A stretch of DNA of 64,000 bases from JAZTYK01 sp045636925 (lineage in GTDB: Bacteria > Bacillota > Clostridia > Oscillospirales > Butyricicoccaceae). The notes under the pieces are model-generated. The model ran no database searches, was not told the origin of the DNA, and worked only from the letters and a program-made list of their open reading frames with translations. The position numbers and the translations under genes were made by a program. Below, piece by piece: positions 49,471 to 58,845 of the stretch; within the stretch, counting starts at the first letter, position 1, and every line of letters starts with the position of its first letter. Where the stretch lies: NCBI GenBank assembly GCA_045636925.1, contig JAZTYK010000006.1, positions 1 to 64,000 on the forward strand. The letters are read 5' to 3'.

Positions 49471-51063
49471 TTATCGCTTCATCTTGGGGTCGAATGCGTC
49501 GCGCAGACCATCGCCCACCAGGTTGAATGCCAGCACGGTCAGCAGCAAGCAGACACCGGCGGGAATCCAAATGAACAGGTACTCCGTCAGAACGAAGGTA
49601 TCGTTGACGTCGTTGATGATGTTACCCCAGGATGCGAAGGGGAACTTAACACCCAAGCCCAGGAAGGACAGGGTTGCTTCGGTAATGATGGTAGAGCCCA
49701 GGCCCATGGTGCAGAAGACGATGAGCTGGGGGATGACGTTGGGAATCAGATGGCGGAAAATACGGCGGGAAACACGCACACCGCAGGCTTCGGTAGCGGT
49801 CATGAACTCCTGCTCACGCAAAGAAAGAATCTGACCACGAACCAGACGGGCAATACCGGCCCAACCCAGGAAGCCCAGAATCAGCATCAGATACAGCATA
49901 CGGATGGTGGGATCCACGCGCATTTCGTCCATCATGGCACCCAGAATGATGATGATGGGCATGGAAGGTACGCAGTAGAACACGTCAACAATACGCATGA
50001 TCAGGTTATCCACCCACTTGCCGAAGTAGCCGGCGATACCGCCCAGGATAACACCGATGACGGTTTCGATAAACACGACGATAAAGCCGATGATCAGGGA
50101 TACACGACCACCGTACATCAGTCGAGTCATCATATCCATGCCGTTACGGTCAGTACCCAAGGGATGCTTGAGGCTGGGCGCGGAGTAAGTGTCAAACACG
50201 CGGGTAGATTCCATACGTTTGATGGACCAGTTGTTGTTGGCAGCATCATAAACGATGGTGTAAGTGACAGTAGTCTCGCCCTCGGTATAGGTCAGTTCAG
50301 ACTTGCCGCTTTCGATGGCAACAATCAGTTCATCCTTAAACTGAGGGGTCAGAAAGACGTCGGGCATGACGGCCTGCACCACGTATTCACTGGCACTGGC
50401 AACTTCGGTGCCGTTCTGCAAAATGGTGCCACCAGCACCCATGGTATAGGTGTTACCGTCTGCAGTAAAGGTGGTCTCGCTCTTGGCCAGTGCTTTCAGG
50501 GCGGCATACTGGAAGTCAAAACTCAAAGTAGTGCCTGCAACAGAAGGGGTCACGATGGTTTTGTAAGCGATACCAATCAACTTGCCGCCGGTGGAAACGC
50601 TATACAGATCCTCGCCCTCAGCCACCAGGTCGTAAGTAATATTGTCGTAGGTGAACTGAGTCTTCTTCTGCTGAATGGCCAGGAAGGACTGTGCCTGGAC
50701 GATGGGGCTGAAGGAGCCCTTTTCGGCAGCCAAATAACGAAGCTCGTTGTTCTTGACCACGCCGGCGTATTCCTTATTCATCTCTTCATAGCGATAGAAC
50801 AGCTGATCCTGCTCGTAAGGAGACAGCACGCCGCCCAGGAAAGAGAACAGGAACATGATGATCAGAACGGTCAGACCGGTAACAGCCAGACGGTTGCGGA
50901 AGAAACGCTTTGCGACCAGAGTGCCGGGAGACAGGGTCTTAACGCGGCGGTCGTCGTTCAGGGAGTACTGCTCTTCAGAGGTTGCTGCGGCAGTGTTTTC
51001 CACCTGACTCGTGGCATTCTCTTCTTCGGAGAGAATATTTTTTTCTTTCAGGTTGTCATTCAT
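49471..51063 (-). CDS. oppC: Peptide ABC transporter permease OppC with large extracytoplasmic insert (operon 2)
   Basis: A 530-residue permease, far above the usual 300. The N-terminal cytosolic tail and TM1 (VTGLTVLIIMFLFSFLGGVL) are followed by about 210 extra residues (about 80-290) rich in beta-type, Thr/Tyr/Asp segments such as TFTADGNTYTMGAGGTILQN, before the normal HPLGTDRNGMDMMTRLMYGG and five helices. The insert lies on the outer face and could contact the binding protein. It starts 16 bases after oppB. Confidence 0.9.
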   Translation of the reverse strand: MNDNLKEKNILSEEENATSQVENTAAATSEEQYSLNDDRRVKTLSPGTLVAKRFFRNRLAVTGLTVLIIMFLFSFLGGVLSPYEQDQLFYRYEEMNKEYAGVVKNNELRYLAAEKGSFSPIVQAQSFLAIQQKKTQFTYDNITYDLVAEGEDLYSVSTGGKLIGIAYKTIVTPSVAGTTLSFDFQYAALKALAKSETTFTADGNTYTMGAGGTILQNGTEVASASEYVVQAVMPDVFLTPQFKDELIVAIESGKSELTYTEGETTVTYTIVYDAANNNWSIKRMESTRVFDTYSAPSLKHPLGTDRNGMDMMTRLMYGGRVSLIIGFIVVFIETVIGVILGGIAGYFGKWVDNLIMRIVDVFYCVPSMPIIIILGAMMDEMRVDPTIRMLYLMLILGFLGWAGIARLVRGQILSLREQEFMTATEACGVRVSRRIFRHLIPNVIPQLIVFCTMGLGSTIITEATLSFLGLGVKFPFASWGNIINDVNDTFVLTEYLFIWIPAGVCLLLTVLAFNLVGDGLRDAFDPKMKR

Positions 51064-51079
51064 TCCTCAGCACCTCCTT

Positions 51080-52066
51080 TTAGGCAATTCGTACGCGAGG
51101 ATCCACCACGGCGTACAGAATGTCAGAAATCAGATTGCCCAGCAGCGTCAGCACAGCCATAAATACCAGATAGAACATGGAGAAGGGAATGTCACCCGAT
51201 ACCATGGAGTGGTAAGAGGCGTAGCCGATGCCAGGGATAGCATACAGGGTCTCGGTGATCAGCGCACCGGAGAACAGACCGGGCAGAGAGCCGCCGATCA
51301 TAGTAACCAAAGGGATCATGGTGTTGCGGAAAGCATGATGATAAATGACCTTGGATTCGGACAGACCCTTTGCGCGGGCAGTACGAACGTAGTCAGCATT
51401 CAGTTCTTCCAGCATGTTGGTACGGGTATAGCGCATCAGCGAACCCATGCTGACTACCACCAAGGTGGTAATGGGCATGATCAGATGCTCGGCCTTGTCA
51501 AAGAACTGACCCAGGGCAGACAACTGATCATGGTGACGACCCACCAGACCGAACAAGTCAAACCACTGCAGTTCTACGGCGAATACCAGCTTCAGCAGCG
51601 AGGCAAAGAAGAAGGTGGGCAGCGAAATACCTGCCAACGCAATAATGGAAATGGCATAGTCACTCTTGCTGTACTGCTTGGTTGCTGCCAGGATACCCAA
51701 GGGGATAGCGATCAGCAGTTCCAGCACAAAGGCGATGGCGCCCATGGTAAAGGAAAGCCAGACGGTATCGTTGAACTTTTCTACTACCGGAACGGTCCAC
51801 TTCCAGCTGTCACCGAAGTTGCCCTGGAACATGGCACCCAGCCAGGAGAAATAACCGGGGACGATACCTTTGTCCATATTATACATGGCAGTTAGCTGCG
51901 CCATCCATTCCTCAAAGCTCTTGGAACCGGGCTGCATGGATTTTTGGCGTGCCACAGCCTCGATATAGGACGTAGGCAGGCTGCGCATCAGTGCATAAAC
52001 GATGAATGCGACAAAAAACAAAATAACGACCGAGAGAAGCAATCTCTTGATGATGTACTTACGCAC
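51080..52066 (-). CDS. oppB: Peptide ABC transporter permease, OppB type (operon 2)
   Basis: A 328-residue permease with six helices, beginning MRKYIIKRLLLSVVILFFVA, with the coupling loop DYVRTARAKGLSESKVIYHH. AGGTTTTCC-type sequence precedes the ATG. It is separated from the binding-protein gene by a hairpin-containing gap of about 200 bases. Confidence 0.93.
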   Translation of the reverse strand: MRKYIIKRLLLSVVILFFVAFIVYALMRSLPTSYIEAVARQKSMQPGSKSFEEWMAQLTAMYNMDKGIVPGYFSWLGAMFQGNFGDSWKWTVPVVEKFNDTVWLSFTMGAIAFVLELLIAIPLGILAATKQYSKSDYAISIIALAGISLPTFFFASLLKLVFAVELQWFDLFGLVGRHHDQLSALGQFFDKAEHLIMPITTLVVVSMGSLMRYTRTNMLEELNADYVRTARAKGLSESKVIYHHAFRNTMIPLVTMIGGSLPGLFSGALITETLYAIPGIGYASYHSMVSGDIPFSMFYLVFMAVLTLLGNLISDILYAVVDPRVRIA

Positions 52067-52198
52067 GGTGGAAAACCTCCGTTTCTTAGTGTTTTGCTAT
52101 GGTCCTTAAAAAGGGAATTACCGCACAGCAAGCAACGGCCTGACCCATCCGGAATCCGGTGCCGGGCCGCTGCTTGCTATGCAGTGAGAGAGGGGGGT

Positions 52199-52226
52199 GC
52201 CCTGCGGCCGCAATGGGCCGCAGGGC
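52199..52226 (-). promoter_or_regulatory. Intercistronic stem-loop between oppA and oppB (operon 2)
   Basis: GCCCTGCGGCC pairs with GGCCGCAGGGC. There is no T-run on the minus strand, so it more likely protects the oppA message from 3' decay than terminates. It mirrors the hairpin in operon 1. Confidence 0.65.
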
Positions 52227-52263
52227 ATTAAAATCAAATCAGTTTTTGATCAGAAACCCTGGC

Positions 52264-54543
52264 TTATTTCAGCTTCAGGTTCTGGATCTCGCTCATCCAG
52301 CCATAGAAGGTGGTGATATCGGGGGTGACAGTGCTGATATCAACACGCTCGGTGCTGAAGATGATGGCGTTCTGACGCTGGTAGACGGGAACCTCAACGG
52401 CCCAGTCAACAATGCGATCCAGGCAAGCCTTGTAAACGGTCTTGCGGTAAGCCTGGTCCAGAGATGCACGGGCATCCAGGATCCACTTGTTCAGATCGGT
52501 ATCGGCGATGTCATACATGTAGTTGGAACCGCCGGCTACGTTGCCCTTATCGTCGCCAGAGAAGTAGATCTGGTACATATCGGGGTCAACGGTGGCGCCC
52601 CAAGCAGCACACCACATATCAACCTGGTCAGCTTCCAGCTTGGTCCACAGATCAGCGCTGTTGGACAGGTCAGTAACCTTCAGGGTGATGCCGATGGTCT
52701 TCAGAGCCTTGGCAGCCTCAGCGCACAGCATGAAAGAGGGGTGATCGCCAACGCCGTCAGCGGGGATCAACAGTTCGTACTCCAGAGCAGCGCCTTCTGC
52801 AGCCTTGGTGACCTTACCGTCTTCCACGGTGTAGCCAGCAGCCTGGAAGAAGCCCAGAGCGGCCTGCAGAGCAGCAGCATACTTCTGGTCAGCAGTCATG
52901 CCGGAGGTGTAGATGGGATTGCCCTCAACGTCGGTGGAGAAAGCAACCTTGTAGCCGTCGTCAGTGGTCTGAGGAGCAGCCCAGGAAGTGTTGGAGATGG
53001 GATAGTTGATAACGGAAGCTGCATCGCCGTAGTAGGAGTCAACAGACACGTCACGGTAAACAGCCAGAACAGTTGCCAGAGCCTTACGCAGGTTCTTGGA
53101 AGCCTCAGAGCCGGGCTCGCCCTTAACATTGACGCGGTTTGCGCTCATGCCCAGGTAGCCGTAGCCCAGGTTGTCAACGGTGGAAACGGTGATCTTGTTG
53201 CCGTTCAGTTCGCCGCCGTTCTTCTCCTTGATAGCCTTAACAGCGTCTACGGAGAAGGAAGGATCGGTGATGTCCAGAGTACCGGTGGAAACGCCGTTCA
53301 GCTTATCAGCTTCGTTGACTTCCTGCAGGTTCAGGTACTTGGTCTTGGGAGCGCCCAGATAGTACTTGTCGTTGGCGACATAGGAGATGACGCCGTTTTC
53401 AAACTTCTGGAACTTGTAGGGGCCGGCGCCCATGGGCTGGGTGGTCTTAGCACGAACGGTGGACAGGTCGCCCTTGACGAAGCCGAACTTGTTGTTCTCG
53501 TAGTCGTACTGAGAAACGTCGCCGTAGTAGTGCATGGGGGCAACGGTAACAGCCAGCTGGTAAATAGCAACTGCGTCGATCTTGGTCAGCTCAACACGCA
53601 GGGTGTTCTTGCCGGTCTTCTGGATGCCGGAGATGTTGGCAGCGGAAGAACCGGTCTGCACGCCAGCCAGGTACTCAGCCCAAGCGGAGCCCATTTCGGC
53701 CTCGATGAAGGACTTGATGCTGGTGCCAGCGGACTCGTAGTTGATGCCGTCGTCGGACAGATCGTAACCGCAATTGTCAACGATAGCCTTGAAGAAGTCG
53801 GCAGCGGTAGCGCCGGCGGGCAGAGTGTAGCCCCACAGGCCTGCGGAAGTAGCAACGTCAACAGCGCCGTAGGAAGCATAGCTTGCCAGACAGTAATCAA
53901 CGATTTCCTGAGCAAACTTGGTGCCGGCTGCCCAGAAGGCAGTCCAGAAAGCATCGTACTGAGCCTGAGTGTAGTAGCTGTTGGAAGCGTAAGCATCGGG
54001 GCCAGCAGCCAGGATCAGGTTCAGACGGGTGTCCATACCTGCACGGTATGCTTCCATACCCTTGATGGGCAGAGCAAACAGGGTGCTGGAGCCATCATAG
54101 GTGGGGTCGCACAGAACGTACATGTTGAAGATGACGTCATCAACGGTCAGATCGTCGCCATCGGAGAACTTAACGTCCTCACGCAGGGTAAAGTCATAGT
54201 AGACAGAACCGTCAGCGTTGGTGGTGATCTTGCAGTCGGCGATACCATAGTAGGTATAGTCGGTGCCGTTGTAGGCGATGGTTTCGCCCTTGATGCCGTT
54301 CATGATAACGGCGCCCTTACGGTCGGTGCCCAGCAGGCCGACCTGAGTCAGAGCTGCAGCATCCTGGTCATAAGCAGTCTCCGAAAAGAACGGAGAGAAC
54401 TTGCTGCTGAAGGGTGCATAGCCGACTACCAGGGGAGTGGTGTTTTCTTCATCGCCGCCCTGATTGCTGCCGCCGCATGCTGCAAACACGCCGAGGCACA
54501 TAACCAGTGCGAGAATCAGAGCAAGGATTTTGGTGGTCTTCAT
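52264..54543 (-). CDS. oppA: Peptide-binding lipoprotein, OppA type (operon 2)
   Basis: A 759-residue SBP_bac_5 protein. The lipobox ends at Cys23 (GVFAAC). TLREDVKFSDGDDLTVDDVI is the family start signature and DMYQIYFSGDDKGNVAGGSN a later family block. It is much longer than most OppA; extra segments lie around residues 150-260. AGGAGG precedes the ATG. It supplies peptides to OppBC; the large size and the OppC insert suggest an unusual binding-protein-permease interface. Confidence 0.92.
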   Translation of the reverse strand: MKTTKILALILALVMCLGVFAACGGSNQGGDEENTTPLVVGYAPFSSKFSPFFSETAYDQDAAALTQVGLLGTDRKGAVIMNGIKGETIAYNGTDYTYYGIADCKITTNADGSVYYDFTLREDVKFSDGDDLTVDDVIFNMYVLCDPTYDGSSTLFALPIKGMEAYRAGMDTRLNLILAAGPDAYASNSYYTQAQYDAFWTAFWAAGTKFAQEIVDYCLASYASYGAVDVATSAGLWGYTLPAGATAADFFKAIVDNCGYDLSDDGINYESAGTSIKSFIEAEMGSAWAEYLAGVQTGSSAANISGIQKTGKNTLRVELTKIDAVAIYQLAVTVAPMHYYGDVSQYDYENNKFGFVKGDLSTVRAKTTQPMGAGPYKFQKFENGVISYVANDKYYLGAPKTKYLNLQEVNEADKLNGVSTGTLDITDPSFSVDAVKAIKEKNGGELNGNKITVSTVDNLGYGYLGMSANRVNVKGEPGSEASKNLRKALATVLAVYRDVSVDSYYGDAASVINYPISNTSWAAPQTTDDGYKVAFSTDVEGNPIYTSGMTADQKYAAALQAALGFFQAAGYTVEDGKVTKAAEGAALEYELLIPADGVGDHPSFMLCAEAAKALKTIGITLKVTDLSNSADLWTKLEADQVDMWCAAWGATVDPDMYQIYFSGDDKGNVAGGSNYMYDIADTDLNKWILDARASLDQAYRKTVYKACLDRIVDWAVEVPVYQRQNAIIFSTERVDISTVTPDITTFYGWMSEIQNLKLK

Positions 54544-54642
54544 TTCTCGATTTCCTCCTTTAGATTTTAAACTATATTATTTTGGATTTTTCATCCTATA
54601 GTTTCAAAAGAAAGCATTCTTTTCCCTGCAGTATGCCGGGAA

Positions 54643-54660
54643 AAAGAGGGTATCCTCTTT
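54643..54660 (-). promoter_or_regulatory. Attenuator-like hairpin in the opp operon 2 leader
   Basis: On the minus strand AAAGAGG and CCTCTTT pair with a four-base loop and are followed by two more Ts (a U5 tail). It lies about 95 bases after the -10 and 100 bases before oppA, where premature termination could act. Confidence 0.4.
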
Positions 54661-54736
54661 GGGGTTTTGCCCATATTAGCACTGTAATGTGCGAAAGCGT
54701 CTTTTGTGCAAATACCCTAAAAACCAGTATTTTATA

Positions 54737-54765
54737 AATTTATACTATTTTTGTTCAGTTGTCAA
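54737..54765 (-). promoter_or_regulatory. Promoter of opp operon 2
   Basis: TTGACA and TAAATT on the minus strand with a 17-base spacer. The -35 overlaps the last codons of the upstream membrane-protein gene (stop at 54755). The leader is about 190 nt. Confidence 0.65.
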
Positions 54766-55324
54766 TGGAATTTCTTTCATTTCCAGCATCGAGCCGCCAA
54801 ATAATTTGTTTTTGAATGCGGAACATCAAAAAACAAAGCACTGCAGCCACATAACAGCCAGCCAAAAACAGAATATCTGCGGCGCGGGTAGCCGCTGTGC
54901 CCGATACGATGGTGTATGCGGTTTGTCCAACCGCAGCGATTGCAGCACATACTGCGCTGATGATGGAGCTTCCCCGCAGGCGGGACACAGTATGCTCGTA
55001 CTGGTGGCTGCGCAGCTTTCCTTCTCCCCGCAGTACGGTAACAGTATCGTACAAGCAAACTACCGTCAGAATAATTGCTGCCACATGAGGCAGGGTTACA
55101 TAGAAAGCGCCGGAAGTGGTGCCGGTAGACAGGCACCCCACTCCCACCAAGAATAGCAACGACAGCACTGCCAGCCCCAGAATGCCCCGCAGGATGCGGG
55201 ACAATTCTCTGGCGGGCACTTCAGCTACATAATAATTGCCACGGTAAATATACGTACCGTTTAAATCCTGTACGTAATCGGACAAATACGCACGGCGGCC
55301 TTTTTTCTTCTTCTTTTCCGCCAT
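54755..55324 (-). CDS. Four-helix membrane protein downstream of pepF
   Basis: A 189-residue protein with a very basic N-terminus (MAEKKKKKGRRAYLSDY) and four predicted transmembrane helices. Between them are short loops (YDTVTVLRGEGKLRSHQYEH). Its start overlaps the pepF stop by one base. No family is recognised. The basic tail may bind acidic lipid or ribosome, which is only a guess. Confidence 0.78.
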   Translation of the reverse strand: MAEKKKKKGRRAYLSDYVQDLNGTYIYRGNYYVAEVPARELSRILRGILGLAVLSLLFLVGVGCLSTGTTSGAFYVTLPHVAAIILTVVCLYDTVTVLRGEGKLRSHQYEHTVSRLRGSSIISAVCAAIAAVGQTAYTIVSGTAATRAADILFLAGCYVAAVLCFLMFRIQKQIIWRLDAGNERNSIDN

Positions 55325-57027
55325 CAGCAGACTCCGTTCAGGTCAAAGGCATCCAACCAGTTCTTTGCAGTTGCGCAAACGCCCTTCAGACAGGATTCTT
55401 CAAAGGGACTATCCAGCTGAGCATTCTTCAGCAGTTCGGTAAACACGCGGCTGCCACCCTGCACCGTATAGGCCATATAACGCTCCCAAGCGGCCTTGGG
55501 GTCGGCCTGGATGCGTGCCCAGAACTGCAGTGCCACAGTCTGTGCCAGACAGTAGTCGATATAATAGAAGGGGCTGGAGTAAATGTGACTCTGGCGCTGC
55601 CAGCCTTCGCCCTCTGCATAGAAGGGAATCTCGCCATCCAGTTTCATCCAGGGCATATACACACCCAGCAGTTCTTTCCAGACACCGTGACGCTCTGCAG
55701 GAGTCATCTGAGGCTTTTCATAAACGATATGCTGGAAATGATCCACCATGGTGCCATAAGGGATAAAGGTCAAAGCGCCGGACAGGTGGCTGTAGTAGAA
55801 CTTGTGGGTATCGTCACCAAAGAAGCCTTCTGCCCAGGGCCAGGCAAAGAACTCCATGGACATGGAGTGAACCTCGCAGGCTTCCAGACTGGGCCAAATA
55901 TAATCCGTGGGAATGCGGTCACGGTTGGTCCAGCAGGCAAAGGCATGGCCGGCCTCGTGGGTAACGACTTCCACGTCATGCTGGGTGCCGTTGAAGTTGG
56001 CAAAGATGAAGGGCACTTTATAGTCCATCAGACCGGTGCAGTAACCGCCACCGGCCTTGCCTTCGGTGGACAGAACATCCATCAGCTCGTTTTCGCGCAT
56101 GGTACGGAAGAAAATGCTGGTTTCGGGAGACAGCTCGTCATAAAACTTGCTGCCATGTGCCAGAATATCCTCTGCGGTGCCGCAGGGCTTGGGATTGCCG
56201 GAGCGGAACTGCAGGGCATTGTCGGCAAAGCTCATGGGATAAGTCTTGCCCAGGCGCTGTGCCTGCTCACGGTAAATGCCGTCGGCAACGGGCACCAGAT
56301 ACTTACGCACAGCGGCACGGAAGGCTTCGACATCTTCTTTGGTGTAGCAGTTGCGGCCCATGCGGTAGTAACCCAGCTCAGTGTAACCGTCATAGCCCAG
56401 TTTGCGGCCCATGGTATCACGCAGCTGTACCAGATCGTGATAAATCTGATCCAGTTTGTCCTGATTGTCGGTATACCACTGACCTTCGGCCTTCCAGGCG
56501 GCCAGACGACGGGCATCGTCAGCATCATTTTTGAAGGGACTCAGCTGGCTGATGGTGTAAACGCCGCCCTCGAAGGGGATCTGGGCAGAGGCAATCAGCT
56601 TTTCATATTCAGTGACCAGCTCGTTCTCCTGCTGCAGCTCGGGAATAATCTCGGGAGAGAAGGTCTTCAGGTCGATCTCGGCCTTCAAGAACATCAGGCT
56701 GCCGTATTCCTGCTCAAACTCAGCGCGGAACGGGCTGGCCAGCATAGCCATCGTCCAGGCCTGGGTATATTCCTGCAGTTCAGGCATGGCACTGTTCCAG
56801 AACTTGATTTCTTCGTCATAAAAAGCATCGCGGGTGTCAATGGTGTGGCGGACATTGGCCAGGGTAGACAGGGTAGCAATGTGCATTTCCTTTTCTTCCT
56901 TCTCCAAAAAGACTGCCTTGGCAGCAGCATAAGAATCTGCTGCGGAGAGACGCTTGGTCAGTTCCTGCAGTTGGCTTTTGACTGCTTCCAGATCCGGACG
57001 CTCATAGGGCATCTGAGAAAATTTCAT
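55324..57027 (-). CDS. pepF: Oligoendopeptidase F (M3 family)
   Basis: A 567-residue zinc metallopeptidase. The active site is HEAGH (near residue 356, in VVTHEAGHAFACWT), with the distal glutamate in LEACEVHSMSMEFFAW. It belongs to the M3 oligoendopeptidase type that cleaves peptides of about 7-17 residues inside the cell. AGGAGGA precedes the ATG. Together with the neighbouring opp operon it forms an import-and-digest module. Confidence 0.95.
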   Translation of the reverse strand: MKFSQMPYERPDLEAVKSQLQELTKRLSAADSYAAAKAVFLEKEEKEMHIATLSTLANVRHTIDTRDAFYDEEIKFWNSAMPELQEYTQAWTMAMLASPFRAEFEQEYGSLMFLKAEIDLKTFSPEIIPELQQENELVTEYEKLIASAQIPFEGGVYTISQLSPFKNDADDARRLAAWKAEGQWYTDNQDKLDQIYHDLVQLRDTMGRKLGYDGYTELGYYRMGRNCYTKEDVEAFRAAVRKYLVPVADGIYREQAQRLGKTYPMSFADNALQFRSGNPKPCGTAEDILAHGSKFYDELSPETSIFFRTMRENELMDVLSTEGKAGGGYCTGLMDYKVPFIFANFNGTQHDVEVVTHEAGHAFACWTNRDRIPTDYIWPSLEACEVHSMSMEFFAWPWAEGFFGDDTHKFYYSHLSGALTFIPYGTMVDHFQHIVYEKPQMTPAERHGVWKELLGVYMPWMKLDGEIPFYAEGEGWQRQSHIYSSPFYYIDYCLAQTVALQFWARIQADPKAAWERYMAYTVQGGSRVFTELLKNAQLDSPFEESCLKGVCATAKNWLDAFDLNGVC

Positions 57028-57088
57028 AGGATTTTCCTCCTTATTATCATAACAATACGGTGCAGTTGCACCGGAAAAATTACATTAA

Positions 57089-57117
57089 ATTATAGCATAA
57101 TTTCCTTTTTTTGTCTA
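57089..57117 (-). promoter_or_regulatory. pepF promoter
   Basis: TAGACA and TATAAT on the minus strand with a 17-base spacer. Confidence 0.65.
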
Positions 57118-57155
57118 TATCTACTGTGGACACCTGCCGATTTTCTGATTTCTCC

Positions 57156-57185
57156 TTTACAGATTCGAGAACACTTTGGTATACT
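57156..57185 (+). promoter_or_regulatory. Promoter of the M32 carboxypeptidase gene
   Basis: TTTACA and TATACT with an 18-base spacer, divergent from the pepF promoter with about 40 bases between the two -35 regions. Confidence 0.65.
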
Positions 57186-57218
57186 GTATTTAATCACCCT
57201 GTACAGGAGGTTTATTCT

Positions 57219-58712
57219 ATGACCATTGAAAAGGCTACGCAGGATCTGCTGACACTGCAAAAGAAATTGGCGGCATATAACCATGCCAGCGGCATGTTGT
57301 ATTATGATGGAGTCACCGGCGCCCCCAGCGAAACCGCTGCTGTTCGCGGCGAAACGCTGGCTGTGCTCAGCGAGGCATCCTATCTGCTGAGCACCGGAGA
57401 GGATACCATCGCATTGCTGGAGTTTTTGGAAGCACACAAAGAAGAACTTGATGACAAGACCCGCCGCATTGTATATCTGATGGGTAAAGAGCTGAAAGAG
57501 CTGCGCTGCATCCCCATGGAGGAGTATGTAGAATATGGCAAGCTGATCAACGAGGCCGATGCACTGTGGCACAAAGCGAAAGAAACCGACGATTATGCTC
57601 TGTTTGAGCCCTGTCTGGCCAAGATCGTGGAAACCAACATTCGTTTTGCCGGATATATGGATCCCACGAAACATCCCTATGATGTACTGCTGGATAAATA
57701 TGAAGGCGGTCTCACCCGGGAAAAGTGCGATGCTTTCTTTGCCGCCCTGCGGGAGAAGATTGTGCCTCTGGTACAGAAGATCGGCCAGAAGCCCCAGCTG
57801 GATGACAGCATGATCCACGGGCACTTCCCCATTGAAAAACAGCGCATCCTTTCGGACAAACTGATGGAACTGATGTGTATCGACCGGGCTCACTGCGGCA
57901 TTGCAGAGACCGAGCATCCCTTTACCATTGATTTTACCAAATATGATGTGCGTATTACCACCAAATATCATGAGGACGACTTTTCTGACTCGATGTTCAG
58001 TGTGATCCACGAGGGCGGTCATGCCCTGTATGAGCTGAACACGGCAGACGACTATGCCTACACCTGCCTGGGTCACGGCGTATCCATGGGCATCCACGAA
58101 AGCCAGTCCCGATTCTTTGAGAATCTGCTGTGCCGCAGTGAAGCATTTTGCGAATACCTCTTCCCCACCCTGCAGGAACTCTTTGGACTGGAAGACTATA
58201 CCGCGCAGGATTTCTATCGGGCCATCAACCGTTCTCAGCCTTCTCTGATCCGCATTGCAGCCGACGAATTGACCTACTCTCTGCACATCATGGTGCGCTA
58301 TGAGATTGAAAAGATGCTGATGAATGGTGATGTCACCACCAAAGAATTGCCTCAGGTCTGGAACCGTCTGTACAAGGAATACCTGGGTGTGGATGTGCCC
58401 AGCAACAAACAGGGTGTGCTGCAGGACAGCCACTGGTCCGGTGGCAGCATCGGCTACTTCCCCTCTTATGCTTTGGGCTCTGCCTATGGTGCACAGATCC
58501 TGGCCAAAATGCGGGAAACCGTGGATGTGGATACTTGCCTGCGTCAAGGCAATCTGCAGCCCATCAATGACTGGCTGTGTGAGAACATCTGGCAGCATGG
58601 CTCGATGTTTGAGCCCTCTCAGCTGCTGGAGAAGGTACTGGGCGAAGCCTTTGATCCTGCTTGGTATACCGATTATCTGGAAAAGAAGTTCTCTGCTCTG
58701 TACAATTTGTAA
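57219..58712 (+). CDS. Carboxypeptidase Taq (M32 family metallocarboxypeptidase)
   Basis: A 497-residue zinc carboxypeptidase. HEGGH is at 264-268 (VIHEGGHALYEL), followed by HESQSRFFENLLCRS, the family block with the third ligand, and AADELTYSLHIMVRYEIEK. It trims C-terminal residues from peptides. The ATG at 57219 follows CAGGAGG; longer frames have no site. It faces pepF across divergent promoters. Confidence 0.96.
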   Translation: MTIEKATQDLLTLQKKLAAYNHASGMLYYDGVTGAPSETAAVRGETLAVLSEASYLLSTGEDTIALLEFLEAHKEELDDKTRRIVYLMGKELKELRCIPMEEYVEYGKLINEADALWHKAKETDDYALFEPCLAKIVETNIRFAGYMDPTKHPYDVLLDKYEGGLTREKCDAFFAALREKIVPLVQKIGQKPQLDDSMIHGHFPIEKQRILSDKLMELMCIDRAHCGIAETEHPFTIDFTKYDVRITTKYHEDDFSDSMFSVIHEGGHALYELNTADDYAYTCLGHGVSMGIHESQSRFFENLLCRSEAFCEYLFPTLQELFGLEDYTAQDFYRAINRSQPSLIRIAADELTYSLHIMVRYEIEKMLMNGDVTTKELPQVWNRLYKEYLGVDVPSNKQGVLQDSHWSGGSIGYFPSYALGSAYGAQILAKMRETVDVDTCLRQGNLQPINDWLCENIWQHGSMFEPSQLLEKVLGEAFDPAWYTDYLEKKFSALYNL

Positions 58713-58784
58713 AAGGCAGAGCTTCTTAATCGCCCAGGTGCATGAATTGCGTTGTTTGAGTGACAACTCACAAGCTCATATAAC

Positions 58785-58825
58785 AAAAAGAAGCCCTGCC
58801 GCATTTTTGCGGCAGGGCTCATTAT
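58785..58825 (-). terminator. Terminator of the CoA-transferase operon
   Basis: A 12-bp stem (AGCCCTGCCGCA and complement) ending in Ts on the minus strand; also serves the convergent M32 gene. Confidence 0.88.
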
Positions 58826-58845
58826 TTGATTTTAATCCTGAACGT

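Noticed and set aside
52159..54570. An 803-codon plus-strand frame opposite oppA of operon 2
   Set aside because: Antisense shadow with no start signal; the same is true of the 634-codon frame opposite oppA of operon 1 at 20009-21913.
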